DNA of 64,000 nucleotides from Methylosinus sp. LW4 (GTDB lineage Bacteria > Pseudomonadota > Alphaproteobacteria > Rhizobiales > Beijerinckiaceae): contig NZ_KB900626.1 in assembly GCF_000379125.1 (NCBI RefSeq), positions 498,014 through 562,013 on the forward strand, read 5' to 3'. Below the pieces are notes generated by a model, which searched no databases, was not told the DNA's origin, and was given only the letters and a program-made list of their open reading frames with translations. Position 1 is the stretch's first letter. Each line of letters begins with the position of its first letter. Of this stretch, positions 17,884-26,398 are shown piece by piece. The translations under genes were made by a program, and so were the position numbers.

Positions 17884-18986
17884 GAGTGCAACCCCGCGGA
17901 GATGTCGACGAATCCCTCTAAGAATGAGAGCCACCGTCTCGCGGTCGCTTCGGAGTAGAAGTCCGTCGCACGGTCCGCCTGCTCGCGAACGATATTGTTG
18001 CGCAGCGTCTTATCGCGACGCAAGAGCTCCAGATAGCCTGCGGGGATCGATGGATCGAGCGTGTCGAATTTGATGCCGGCAGGGCCCATCGTCTCGCCCA
18101 CTGCGGTTCCCGCATAGGCGAGCACTGGACAGCCTACCGTGAAGGCCTCGAGCACAGGCACCATGAAGCCTTCGTGCTCGCTCATGGAAATATAGGCGTC
18201 GGCGGCGGCGAACAGCGTCTTGATCGCGAGGCCGCTGGCGTTCTGATAGATTTTGATGTCGGAGAGGACGCCGCCCTGCACCGCCCGCCCCAGCAGCCCA
18301 TGGAAATATTCGTCGCCCCAAATCTTGCCGCCGAGATGCAGCGAGGCCGAGCGGCCGAAGAGCCTCTTATAGGCGGCCAGAGTGTCGATCAGCAGATCGT
18401 GCCGCTTATTGGGAACGAAGCGTCCGACGAAGACGATATTGACCTCTGACGCGGCCTTTATGTCGAGATAGAGCTGATTGTCGAGCTCGCGCGACGAGAA
18501 AAAAGCGTCGTTGAAAAACACCGGGATCGTCACGGGTTCCCGAAAGCCGAATTCTCTCAGCTCGGCGGTGTTGTAGTCCGAATCGCCGACGCCTTTCTCG
18601 AATGCGCCGGCGAAGCGCCGCATCTGCGCGCGGGAATGGTCGCACATGTCCCCGAGCCAGCTCATCGAGCCCTGGCCGCGGAAAAAATGGCCCGGCGTGA
18701 CATTGTGGTAGATCAGAATCTTGCGGACGGGCAGGTCCAGCAGCGCTTCGAGCTCCTCATTGAAAAAAGAATAATGCAGCAGCAGCAGATCCGTGTCGCT
18801 CCAAGCCATGCGTTTCAGCATGGAGGTCGAGAGCGTCGCATAATCGCTCGTGGCGATAGTGGAATCCGCGCACGCCACATAGGACGCGGCGCCGCGCTCT
18901 CGAAGGATCTGATGAAGGGATGAAATCGAGGCGCCGATGGCGTCGGCGCTAATTACCGAGGGATGATATTGAACAACACGTGACAT
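17880..18986 (-). CDS. GT4-type glycosyltransferase
   Basis: A 368-residue GT-B enzyme. Recognisable parts are ILIYHNVTPGHFFRGQG near the N-terminus, the inter-domain motif VNIVFVGRFVPNKRHDLLI and the donor site YISMSEHEGFMVPVLEAFTVG, in which the EHEGF-x7-E pattern matches the E-x7-E motif of GT4. It resembles enzymes of exopolysaccharide and lipopolysaccharide clusters. It is translationally coupled to the next gene and lies 76 bases after the coiled-coil gene, suggesting one operon. Confidence 0.9.
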   Translation of the reverse strand: MSRVVQYHPSVISADAIGASISSLHQILRERGAASYVACADSTIATSDYATLSTSMLKRMAWSDTDLLLLHYSFFNEELEALLDLPVRKILIYHNVTPGHFFRGQGSMSWLGDMCDHSRAQMRRFAGAFEKGVGDSDYNTAELREFGFREPVTIPVFFNDAFFSSRELDNQLYLDIKAASEVNIVFVGRFVPNKRHDLLIDTLAAYKRLFGRSASLHLGGKIWGDEYFHGLLGRAVQGGVLSDIKIYQNASGLAIKTLFAAADAYISMSEHEGFMVPVLEAFTVGCPVLAYAGTAVGETMGPAGIKFDTLDPSIPAGYLELLRRDKTLRNNIVREQADRATDFYSEATARRWLSFLEGFVDISAGLHS

Positions 18987-19062
18987 TCATCCTCACCAGC
19001 CAGATGTTTCGAAATCGAGCCGCCAAGACGGGGCGTCTCCGCCACAGCGGAGAACTGTTGGA

Positions 19063-19527
19063 TCAAAGCCCCGAAGCTTCCGTCTCCGCCGAGGAGGGAG
19101 CGCGCGCCAGAGGCCCGAACACCTCCATCTGCTGCTCCAATTGCTGCGTCACGCCGGCGACGACGGCTTCGGCGACATCGTTCATCTCCTGCTTGGCGTC
19201 CTCGAGGGCCTGCTGCAGCGCCTCTCGCTCGCGTCTCAAGCCGTCCACCTCGCCGCCGACCTTGGCGACTTCCGTGGACAGGCGATCGATGGTCGAGGAG
19301 AGGGTGAGAAGCTGCGCGGAAATCTGCGCGGAGAATTTCAGGAGGTAATTGCGTTGTTCAGTCAAATGGAGCAGCAGGGAATCCATCGTCGAAACGCCGC
19401 TCGTGAATGTGAGTGGCGGCAGCTCGCTCGATGTTTCACCCTGTGGTTGCGATCTTGCGCGAGTGACGAGCGCATGCGCGAATTCGGATAGTCGTCGCTT
19501 CTCCGTTGTCGATATCACTTTATTCAT
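19063..19527 (-). CDS. Coiled-coil protein of unknown function in glycosyltransferase operon
   Basis: A 154-residue soluble protein without signal peptide. Residues about 45-135 are strongly helical with heptad-like hydrophobics (LLLHLTEQRNYLLKFSAQI, VDGLRREREALQQALEDAK), predicting a long coiled coil. No enzyme motif is visible. It is the first gene of the minus-strand run with three glycosyltransferases and could be a scaffold or length-control partner for them; similar coiled coils set polysaccharide chain length in some O-antigen systems. That role is inference. Confidence 0.75.
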   Translation of the reverse strand: MNKVISTTEKRRLSEFAHALVTRARSQPQGETSSELPPLTFTSGVSTMDSLLLHLTEQRNYLLKFSAQISAQLLTLSSTIDRLSTEVAKVGGEVDGLRREREALQQALEDAKQEMNDVAEAVVAGVTQQLEQQMEVFGPLARAPSSAETEASGL

Positions 19528-19913
19528 AAGAGCCTTCCATTTTTTGTAAGCTCGCAGCCGCAGTTGTATAAAGCGGACTGTCGATATGTCAACGCGCGGC
19601 CATTGCTATCGAAAGCCCATGACATGTCGTTCGTGCGTCGTCGTCGATAAAGCGTGCAACGCGACGGCGATATTTCGCGGCGTCGTCGCGGACGAGGCGA
19701 CGGCGCCGAGCGAGCAGGCGAGAGGCGCTCGCTTTGTTCGCGGGGCGCCCAAGCGCGAGGCAGGCTCGCGCCGATGGTCGATCTCATTCCTTTCCACAAG
19801 CACGCTTCGGACCATTCGATCTTGTCCGCGGGTCGCGCCCGCATGGCCAATCCCCACTTTCTCCGAATTTACCTTTAGGTAATTTAACCTATTGTTAACC
19901 ATGACGGCGTGAG
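19528..19913. other. 386-base divergent intergenic region
   Basis: It separates the glycosyltransferase operon from minCDE. The first 60 bases are AT-rich and probably carry the glycosyltransferase promoter; the last 40 contain a CtrA-type box in front of minC. Open frames between are low-complexity shadows. Confidence 0.5.
19884..19899. promoter_or_regulatory. CtrA-type box upstream of minC
   Basis: The sequence TTAACCTATTGTTAAC matches the CtrA consensus TTAA-N7-TTAAC perfectly and ends 14 bases before the minC start codon. CtrA is the master cell-cycle regulator of Alphaproteobacteria and is reported to control minCDE in Sinorhizobium meliloti. The nearby TTTAGGTAATT may be a partial second site. 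So close to the start codon, binding would most likely repress. Confidence 0.65.
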
Positions 19914-20717
19914 ATGAAGGCGCAGCTGGAGCCGAGTCCGCCGTTGACCCAACCTTCGACTCACATTCGTTTTCGTGGCCGATCCTTCCCCGTCCTGGCC
20001 CTGGAGCCGGATGCGCCGATCGCCGGATGGTTCGAGCGGCTCGACGCCTGCCTCGAACATTCGCCCGCCTTCTTTTCCCGCAAGGCGATCGTCATCGACG
20101 TCGCCAGGCTGGGACTCGATCGCGACACCGTCGGGGAGCTGGTGGAGCAGCTGTCCGGCCGTGGCGTCCGCATCATGGGGCTGACCGGCGTCGATCCCGC
20201 CTGGGCGTGCGACGACCTGCCGCCGATCCTCACCAATGGCCGTTCCATCGTCGCCGACGAGCCGCCCGCCGAGGGCGGCGAGGCGCCGAGCCTGTCGCCG
20301 AGCGAGCGCGCCGCATTCGATGAGATCGCCGAGGCGCTCGGCGGCGGCGAGGCCGGCGCGGAGCCGCCCCATGAGCCGGAGCGAAGCGCCGCGCCGCTCA
20401 TCGTCGAGACGGCGGTGCGCTCGGGCCAGTCCATCTTTCATCCCGATGGCGATGTGATCGTCATCGGCTCGGTCTCCTCCGGCGCCGACATCGTCGCGGG
20501 CGGCTCGGTCCACGTCTACGGAACCGTGCGCGGCCGAATCATGGCGGGCGCCTATGGCGATTCGCGGGCGCGCATTTTCTGCCGCCGCCTCGAGGCGGAG
20601 CTTCTGGCCGTCGGCGGCTTCTATATGACGGCGGACGAAATTCGAGACGACGTGCGCGGACGCGCGGTTCACGCAAGGCTCGAGGACGAAACGATCAAGA
20701 TCATCAAGCTCGACTGA
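19914..20717 (+). CDS. minC: Septum site-determining protein MinC
   Basis: A 267-residue FtsZ-polymerisation inhibitor. The N-terminal FtsZ-binding domain (about 1-100) includes HIRFRGRSFPVLALEPDAP; a long acidic and Pro-rich linker (about 115-160) follows; the C-terminal beta-helix has the MinC_C signature VRSGQSIFHPDGDVIVIGSV, GADIVAGGSVHVYGTVRGR and GGFYMTADEI. It pairs with MinD at the membrane to block polar division. First gene of a minCDE operon, 15 bases before minD. Confidence 0.96.
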   Translation: MKAQLEPSPPLTQPSTHIRFRGRSFPVLALEPDAPIAGWFERLDACLEHSPAFFSRKAIVIDVARLGLDRDTVGELVEQLSGRGVRIMGLTGVDPAWACDDLPPILTNGRSIVADEPPAEGGEAPSLSPSERAAFDEIAEALGGGEAGAEPPHEPERSAAPLIVETAVRSGQSIFHPDGDVIVIGSVSSGADIVAGGSVHVYGTVRGRIMAGAYGDSRARIFCRRLEAELLAVGGFYMTADEIRDDVRGRAVHARLEDETIKIIKLD

Positions 20718-20732
20718 GAGGGACGGTATAAA

Positions 20733-21548
20733 ATGCCCAAGATATTGGTCGTCACTTCCGGCAAAGGGGGCGTCGGCAAGACGACGTCGACCGCCGCGCT
20801 CGGCGCCGCGCTGGCTCAGTCGAATCAGAAGGTCGCGGTCGTCGATTTCGACGTCGGCCTGCGCAATCTCGATCTCGTCATGGGCGCGGAGCGGCGGGTC
20901 GTCTATGACCTCATCAATGTCGCGCAGGGCGACGCCAAGCTGCATCAGGCGCTCATTCGCGACAAGCGGCTCGACAATCTCTATCTGCTTCCCGCCTCCC
21001 AGACGCGCGACAAGGACGCGCTGACCGAGGAGGGCGTGCGCCGCGTCATCGACGAATTGCGCGAGCGCTTCGACTGGATCGTCTGCGACAGCCCGGCGGG
21101 CATTGAGCGTGGCGCGACGCTCGCCATGCGCTTCGCCGATGTGGCCGTCGTCGTCGCCAATCCCGAGGTCTCATCGGTGCGCGATTCGGATCGCATCATC
21201 GGCCTGCTCGACGCCAAGACGGAGGTCGCCGAAAAGGGCGGCCGCATGGAGAAGCATCTGCTGCTGACGCGCTACGACGCCGGCCGCGCCGCGCGCGGCG
21301 AGATGCTGAATGTCGACGATGTGCTGGAAATTCTGTCGATCCCGCTGCTCGGCATCATTCCCGAGAGCGAGGATGTCCTGCGCGCCTCCAATGTCGGATC
21401 TCCGGTCACGCTCCACAGCGGCACGAGCGCGCCGTCGCGCGCCTATGCCGATGCGGCGCGGCGCCTGTGCGGCGCCGAGGTGCCGATGGACATACCGTCC
21501 GACAAAAAGGGGCTTCTCGTTAGATTGTTTGGTCGGAGGGCGGCATGA
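20733..21548 (+). CDS. minD: Septum site-determining ATPase MinD
   Basis: A 271-residue ParA-like ATPase with the deviant Walker A motif SGKGGVGKTTS at the N-terminus, switch segments VVDFDVGLRNLDLVMG and VCDSPAGIERGA, and the C-terminal amphipathic membrane-targeting helix KKGLLVRLFGRRAA. ATP-bound MinD dimerises on the membrane, recruits MinC and is released by MinE. It overlaps minE by four bases (ATGA). Confidence 0.98.
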   Translation: MPKILVVTSGKGGVGKTTSTAALGAALAQSNQKVAVVDFDVGLRNLDLVMGAERRVVYDLINVAQGDAKLHQALIRDKRLDNLYLLPASQTRDKDALTEEGVRRVIDELRERFDWIVCDSPAGIERGATLAMRFADVAVVVANPEVSSVRDSDRIIGLLDAKTEVAEKGGRMEKHLLLTRYDAGRAARGEMLNVDDVLEILSIPLLGIIPESEDVLRASNVGSPVTLHSGTSAPSRAYADAARRLCGAEVPMDIPSDKKGLLVRLFGRRAA

Positions 21549-21826
21549 AGCTGTTCAATTTTTTCAATCGCCGCGCATCTGCGCCGGTCGCGCGCGAGCG
21601 TCTGCAGATTCTGCTCGCGCATGAGCGCGCATCCGTGTCCAACTCCAATCTCGTCGCTCTGCTGCACAGAGAGGTGCTCGCCGCCGTCTCCAAGCACATA
21701 GAGATCGACCCGGAGAAGGTGGAGGTCAAGCTGCGCGAGGGCGACGACATGTCGCTGCTCGAGATCGATATAGAGATTTCGACCAGCGCCTCGGCGCGCG
21801 AGGCGATCGCCGACGCCGCGGCGTGA
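21545..21826 (+). CDS. minE: Cell division topological specificity factor MinE
   Basis: A 93-residue MinE. It starts with the amphipathic helix MKLFNFFNRRASAPVARERL that binds membrane and MinD, followed by LQILLAHERASVSNSNLV and the dimerisation domain with VAVSKHIEIDPEKVEVKL-like text and LEIDIEI. It stimulates the MinD ATPase. Last gene of the operon, followed by a strong hairpin. Confidence 0.97.
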   Translation: MKLFNFFNRRASAPVARERLQILLAHERASVSNSNLVALLHREVLAAVSKHIEIDPEKVEVKLREGDDMSLLEIDIEISTSASAREAIADAAA

Positions 21827-21836
21827 CGTTGACGAG

Positions 21837-21862
21837 GCGAGCGGCGGCGATCCGCCGCTCGC
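21837..21862 (+). terminator. Hairpin terminator after minE
   Basis: A perfect 11-base stem GCGAGCGGCGG / CCGCCGCTCGC around loop CGAT starts 10 bases after the minE stop. No T-run follows, so termination may need Rho or NusA. Confidence 0.6.
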
Positions 21863-21958
21863 ATCACGTAATCATCGCGAATTGACGCCCGCCTCTCTGG
21901 TCGCCTAAGCCTCCTCGCATCGACGTCGAGAGGCGTCCGCGACGAGCTGGAGGAGGCG

Positions 21959-23125
21959 ATGGCGGTCTCGACCACAAGGGCGCGCGCATTGCGCCTATCG
22001 GGCCTCGTTCTCTTCAATGTGGCGTTGGCGATCGCCCTGCTCGCGGCGACGGAATTCATTCTTCATCGCGTCTATAATTGGACCAACCCTTTCCTCGACC
22101 ACGGCGAGAATGCGCTGCGGTCGCGCGATCCCGTCTTCACCCATACGCTGCGTCCAAATTTCGACGGCTATGACGTATGGGGGCCCTATACGCCGCGCAT
22201 ATTCACCAATTCGCTCGGCTTCAAGGATGCGGCGGCGCGCAATGTTCCCTTGCTTTCCGACCGTCGACGCATCGTCTTTATCGGCGATTCCTTCACCGAG
22301 GGCGTCGGTCTGCCTTATGAGCAGACTTTCGTCGGCCGCTTCGCGCAGGCTTTTCCCGAGATCGACGTGCTGAACGCGGGCGTCTCCAGCTATGCGCCCT
22401 CCGCCTATTACGAGAAGCTGAAATATTATCTCGACAAGGGTCTGAAATTCGACGAGGCGATCGTCTACATCGACATTTCCGACATTCAAGACGAGGCCAT
22501 TTCTTATCGCTACGACGATAAGGGCGTTTTGGAGCTCGGCGTGTTCACGCCCAATCCAGAAAAATGTCTGCCGAGCGCCTATCAGCTGCTGCCGCGTGAT
22601 CCGCCCGGCTGGTTGGAGAAGCGATCCTTCGTCGCCGAATTCGTTTCCAATCTTCTATTCGTCAAGAAAGCCAATGCGGCGAACGCCAGCGCCAGCCTGT
22701 CGGAGCTGATGCGGCCGGGCCGGGTCTATAGTCGTGATTGGAGCCGCGCCTCCTGGACCTTCGACGATAAGGCGAGCTGTTATGGCGATGCAGGCGTCGC
22801 CGGCGGCGTGCGCAAGGCGCTGCAGCAGATGGATCGTCTCCATGAGCTGCTGGCCGCGCGCGGAATCGCGCTCTCGGTCGGCGTCTACCCCTGGCCGCAT
22901 CAGCTTCTCTATGATGTCGAGAATTCGCGGCAAGCGCAGATTTGGCGCGATTGGTGCGCCGAAAAATGCGCGCGCTACTTCGATCATTTTCCCGCCTTCG
23001 TTCAATATAAGAGCGGACACGCGGATTATGTGCGCGATCTCTATTTCTGGGCGGACGTGCATTTCAACGCCGAGGGCAACCGCCTGCTCGCCGCTGATCT
23101 CATAGAGAAGTTTCGTCGCCGATGA
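21959..23125 (+). CDS. Membrane-anchored SGNH/GDSL-family hydrolase
   Basis: A 388-residue protein with one N-terminal membrane helix (residues 15-35, LVLFNVALAIALLAATEFI) and a long extracytoplasmic domain. The SGNH blocks are IVFIGDSFTEG with the catalytic Ser111, NAGVSSYAPS as the glycine/asparagine block, and DVHFNAEGN with Asp366 and His368. It resembles anchored esterases and acetyltransferase-like proteins that edit surface polysaccharides, so it may act on the product of the nearby glycosyltransferases; that link is inference. GGAG lies upstream of the ATG. Confidence 0.88.
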   Translation: MAVSTTRARALRLSGLVLFNVALAIALLAATEFILHRVYNWTNPFLDHGENALRSRDPVFTHTLRPNFDGYDVWGPYTPRIFTNSLGFKDAAARNVPLLSDRRRIVFIGDSFTEGVGLPYEQTFVGRFAQAFPEIDVLNAGVSSYAPSAYYEKLKYYLDKGLKFDEAIVYIDISDIQDEAISYRYDDKGVLELGVFTPNPEKCLPSAYQLLPRDPPGWLEKRSFVAEFVSNLLFVKKANAANASASLSELMRPGRVYSRDWSRASWTFDDKASCYGDAGVAGGVRKALQQMDRLHELLAARGIALSVGVYPWPHQLLYDVENSRQAQIWRDWCAEKCARYFDHFPAFVQYKSGHADYVRDLYFWADVHFNAEGNRLLAADLIEKFRRR

Positions 23126-23129
23126 GGCG

Positions 23130-23747
23130 TCAGGACGCCAAGGCCAATCCACCCATCATCAGCCCGAGCGCGGCGAGCCAGCTGCCGAGCGCGCGAATGG
23201 CGACGGAGCGCCACGCGCGCGCATCGGCGTTGTCGCCGCGAAATGCGAGCGTCGCCGCCGAGACCAGCGTGACGATCACATAGCCCGCGACGGAAAGTCC
23301 GGCGACGAACAGCAGGCGATTGGTCTCCGGCCCTATGGCGGCGGCGTTGGCGGCGCCGCGCATCGCCGCGAGAACCAATGCGAATCCGCCCAGCGCGGCG
23401 GCGGGAATGGGCGCCGCCGAGGCCAGAAGGGCGCCGAGCAGAACCAGAGCGCCGGCGGCGAGCAATGCGCCTTCCGATGTCACATTCAGCGCCATCGCGC
23501 CCGTGACGCCGATGGCGAGGCCGAAGGGGAAAAGCAGCAGCAGCGGCCGCGTCTGCTTTGCGCCGAGCGAGCCGGCGAGCATGCCCAATGCGACCCAGAG
23601 CGTCACATCTTTCAGATCGGTGAGAGGATGCGCCGCGCCGGCGTAGAAATCGCCGAGCCGCGCCCCGATGATATGCGCTTTCGCGCTCGTGGCCGAGAGC
23701 AGCAGAAAGAGCGCGCCGACGCCGGCCTGTCGCGAGCGGCGCATCAT
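23130..23747 (-). CDS. HupE/UreJ-family membrane protein, diverged
   Basis: A 205-residue protein with a signal-like N-terminus (GALFLLLSATSAKAH) and about six membrane segments. It keeps AAHPLTDLKDVTLW, which aligns with the HupE motif H-x5-D-H, but the second histidine is replaced by Val; no FHG-x-[AV]-HG-x-E motif is visible. It is therefore a degenerate relative of the nickel permease HupE. Its ATG overlaps the stop of the canonical HupE gene (ATGA). The gene ends four bases from the convergent SGNH hydrolase. Confidence 0.8.
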   Translation of the reverse strand: MMRRSRQAGVGALFLLLSATSAKAHIIGARLGDFYAGAAHPLTDLKDVTLWVALGMLAGSLGAKQTRPLLLLFPFGLAIGVTGAMALNVTSEGALLAAGALVLLGALLASAAPIPAAALGGFALVLAAMRGAANAAAIGPETNRLLFVAGLSVAGYVIVTLVSAATLAFRGDNADARAWRSVAIRALGSWLAALGLMMGGLALAS

Positions 23748-24355
23748 CCTGCGACGCCCGCGCCGACGAACAGAAAATAGCCGCCGAGCAGCGCGATCGA
23801 CGCGCCGAGGCCCTGGATGACGCGCGCGCCGAGCGGCCATCGCGACAAGGCGCCGATGAGGATGCCGAATCCGTGCAAAAGCCCGGTGGCGGTGATGAAG
23901 CCGACGCCATAGGCCATAGGGTCGGCGGCGCCGGGCAGCTCGGCGCCATGCGCGTGGCCGTGGAAGATCGCGAAGAGCGCGACGATGAGCGCGGCGACGA
24001 CGACAGGCGGCCGCACGCACATCGCTACGGCGGCGCCGAGAAGAAGCGCCGATAGCGCGATCATCATTTCCGGCGCCGGCAGCGGAATATGCAGAACGCC
24101 GAGCACGCCGCCCAAGGCCATGACGAGCGGAAAGGCGATAGGCAGCAGAAAGATCGCCGGCGCGCCGAGCTGCGCGCCCCAAAGACCGACGGCGACCATT
24201 GCGACGAGATGATCCGCGCCGGTCAATGGATGCAGAAAGCCGCTCGTGAGGCCGCCCGCCACGCCTTCGCCGTCATGCGCGAGAGCGGGCGAGGCGAGCG
24301 CGACGCCCGCGAGAAGAGCGGTAACGAAGAGGCGGAGACGGGACGACATGGGCAA
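23744..24355 (-). CDS. HupE-type nickel/cobalt permease
   Basis: A 203-residue protein with a signal peptide (LFVTALLAGVALASPALAH) and the two defining HupE motifs: HPLTGADH in the first helix (H-x5-D-H) and FHGHAHGAE in the fourth. HupE proteins mediate nickel uptake and are otherwise found with [NiFe]-hydrogenase or urease genes, none of which are here. It is the middle of three HupE/UreJ-type genes in one operon. Confidence 0.9.
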   Translation of the reverse strand: MPMSSRLRLFVTALLAGVALASPALAHDGEGVAGGLTSGFLHPLTGADHLVAMVAVGLWGAQLGAPAIFLLPIAFPLVMALGGVLGVLHIPLPAPEMMIALSALLLGAAVAMCVRPPVVVAALIVALFAIFHGHAHGAELPGAADPMAYGVGFITATGLLHGFGILIGALSRWPLGARVIQGLGASIALLGGYFLFVGAGVAG

Positions 24356-24361
24356 GGCTCC

Positions 24362-25330
24362 TCAATCGATCGCGAGCACGCGAAGAAGTCGGCCGATGAA
24401 CCAGAAGGCGGCGATCGAGCCGATCGCATAGCCGGGAAGAAGATCGCGCGAGCCGGGGAGAACAGCGCCGAGGCGGCGATGCGCCCAGATGAGCGCGAGA
24501 GTGAGAAGCACGAAGGCGAGCTGTCCGATCTCGACGCCGATATTGAAGAAGCCGAGCGCCGCCGGCAGCAGGCGCTTTTCGATGCCGAGCCCGGCGAGCG
24601 CGCTCGCAAAGCCGATTCCGTGAACGAGGCCGAATCCCCCCGCGACGGCCCATGGATAGCGCGCCGTCAATCCCGCTTCGCCGCGTCGCTGCTTCACGAT
24701 TTCGACGCCGACGAAGACGATGCTGAGCGCGATGCAGGCGTTGAGCGGCCGCTCCGGCACGCCGATCACGCCGAAGGCCGCCGCCGCCAGCGATATGCTG
24801 TGCCCAATGGTGAAGGCGGTGATCGTCGAAACGAGCCGCCGGCCGACGCCGACGATCCAGATCAAGCCGAAGACGAAGAGAAGATGATCGGCTCCGAGCA
24901 GAATATGGTCGACGCCATAATTCAGATAGGTCGCGCCGAGCGCGATCCAGCTCTCCAGCGTCGGCGCCTCGGAGCCGAGAATAGAGACCGTCGGATTGGC
25001 GGAGGTGATGGTGTAGCTGTGCGCCTCGCCTTGCAGCGGGATGATCTTGATGAGCGCCGCCGACATGCTCGAGCCGAGATTGCCGATCGTCATCGCGCCG
25101 ATGAGGCCCTTGGCGCCGCATTCGAGTTGCGGCATGCGCAAGAAGCAATGCGGCGGCGCGCGCAGATCGACGCGCGCGGCGCCGATCGTCGGCTCCATCG
25201 TCCAGCGGCCGACATAGGCGCCTTGCCGCACCTCGCGCAATTCGAGAACGCCCAGCGAGGATTCATGCGCGAGCAGCGCCACGGGCGCCAGTAGCGTCGC
25301 CGCGACGATCCATGCCGCGAGCAGTCGCAT
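24362..25330 (-). CDS. HupE/UreJ-family membrane protein with periplasmic N-terminal domain
   Basis: A 322-residue protein: signal peptide (residues 1-21, ending LLAHESS), a periplasmic beta-rich domain of about 110 residues, then six to seven membrane helices. The membrane part has DHILLGADHLLF (again H-x5-D-H), FTIGHSISLAA, GLVHGIGFASALAG and FNIGVEIGQL, the conserved histidine pattern of the large HupE/UreJ subgroup that often sits beside a parvulin gene. ATG 25330 directly precedes the signal peptide. It lies 8 bases after the parvulin gene. Confidence 0.88.
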   Translation of the reverse strand: MRLLAAWIVAATLLAPVALLAHESSLGVLELREVRQGAYVGRWTMEPTIGAARVDLRAPPHCFLRMPQLECGAKGLIGAMTIGNLGSSMSAALIKIIPLQGEAHSYTITSANPTVSILGSEAPTLESWIALGATYLNYGVDHILLGADHLLFVFGLIWIVGVGRRLVSTITAFTIGHSISLAAAAFGVIGVPERPLNACIALSIVFVGVEIVKQRRGEAGLTARYPWAVAGGFGLVHGIGFASALAGLGIEKRLLPAALGFFNIGVEIGQLAFVLLTLALIWAHRRLGAVLPGSRDLLPGYAIGSIAAFWFIGRLLRVLAID

Positions 25331-25338
25331 CGCTCGTC

Positions 25339-26184
25339 TCACGGCTCTATCCGCACGGTATAGGACGCCTTCAGCCGGTTGACCGCCTCCCATGCGCGCG
25401 AGCGGGTCTCGTCGACGCGCCATTGCCGCAAGACTTCGTCGCGCACATCCTCGAAATGCGCGGGCTCGCCGGGACGGCGCGAGTCGAGCCGAACGATGTG
25501 CCAGCCTTCCTTCGATTGCAGCTTCGCCCAGCTGCCTTGCGGCAGCGCGAGCAGATCGTCGCGGAATTTCTCGCCGAAGGCGGGCGCGAGGCTGGTGACG
25601 GGACGCGCGAGAATGGCGCGCGTGCGCTCGCGAAGCTCTTCCGATTCATGACCGGCCGAGATTTCCTCGAGCCAGCGCGCCGCCTCGGCGGAATCGGCGG
25701 CGGGCGTGAGATAGAATCCGACGCGCTCCGGCTCGTCGAAGCGGTCGCGATTTTGCTCGAACCAGGCGCGCAATCGCTCCTCGCTCGGCTGCGGCAGCTT
25801 GATCTGATCGAAGATGAGCAGCTGCAGCTTATAGGCGATGCGGTCGCGGATCATGTCGTCGCCGCGATCGACGCCGAGCGCCTTGCCCTCGCGATAGAGA
25901 ATCTCGCTCGCCACCCAGCTGTCGATCATCGCCTGCAGCTGCGCGTCCGAGGGAGCGCGCGCTTTGTCCTCGTCGAAATTATCAATGAAGGATTGACGTA
26001 GCGCCTTGCTCACCGTGATGACGCGCTCGTCCTTGGGCGGGGGATGCAGCGCGGCGTCGGCGGCGAAGACGAGCGCGCCGATCGCCAGAAAATGCAGGAG
26101 AGGCTCGCCGCGAAGGCGTCGCGCCGCGTCGCCGAGCCGATTCCGAAGGAGAGCTGAGGAGAGTGACTTCACCATCGAGACCAT
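25339..26184 (-). CDS. Parvulin-type peptidyl-prolyl isomerase, membrane-anchored
   Basis: A 281-residue protein of the SurA/PpiD group: a membrane anchor near residues 28-46 (LLHFLAIGALVFAADAAL), an N-terminal chaperone-like helical domain (SFIDNFDEDKARAPSDAQLQ region) and a C-terminal parvulin-like domain with SLAPAFGEKF and WHIVRLDSRRPGEPAHFEDV. The domain is small and divergent, so isomerase activity is not certain. It heads an operon with three HupE/UreJ proteins, which it may help fold or load. Confidence 0.82.
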   Translation of the reverse strand: MVSMVKSLSSALLRNRLGDAARRLRGEPLLHFLAIGALVFAADAALHPPPKDERVITVSKALRQSFIDNFDEDKARAPSDAQLQAMIDSWVASEILYREGKALGVDRGDDMIRDRIAYKLQLLIFDQIKLPQPSEERLRAWFEQNRDRFDEPERVGFYLTPAADSAEAARWLEEISAGHESEELRERTRAILARPVTSLAPAFGEKFRDDLLALPQGSWAKLQSKEGWHIVRLDSRRPGEPAHFEDVRDEVLRQWRVDETRSRAWEAVNRLKASYTVRIEP

Positions 26185-26398
26185 ATGCTTTTCGAATATG
26201 TCGCGAGAGCAGCCTTATGCATCGACGCATGCGCTTTGTCATCGGCTCCTTGATGAAAAAAACACGTTCCAGCATGAATAAAAGCGCGTCCTTGTAATGA
26301 AACGGTCACAAGACTGTCGTTGTCGTTCTTCCATATTCCGCGCGCCGATGCGTCGCTCGACGCTGGGGGGCTCGTCTAGGTTTTTGCGGGGGATTGGC

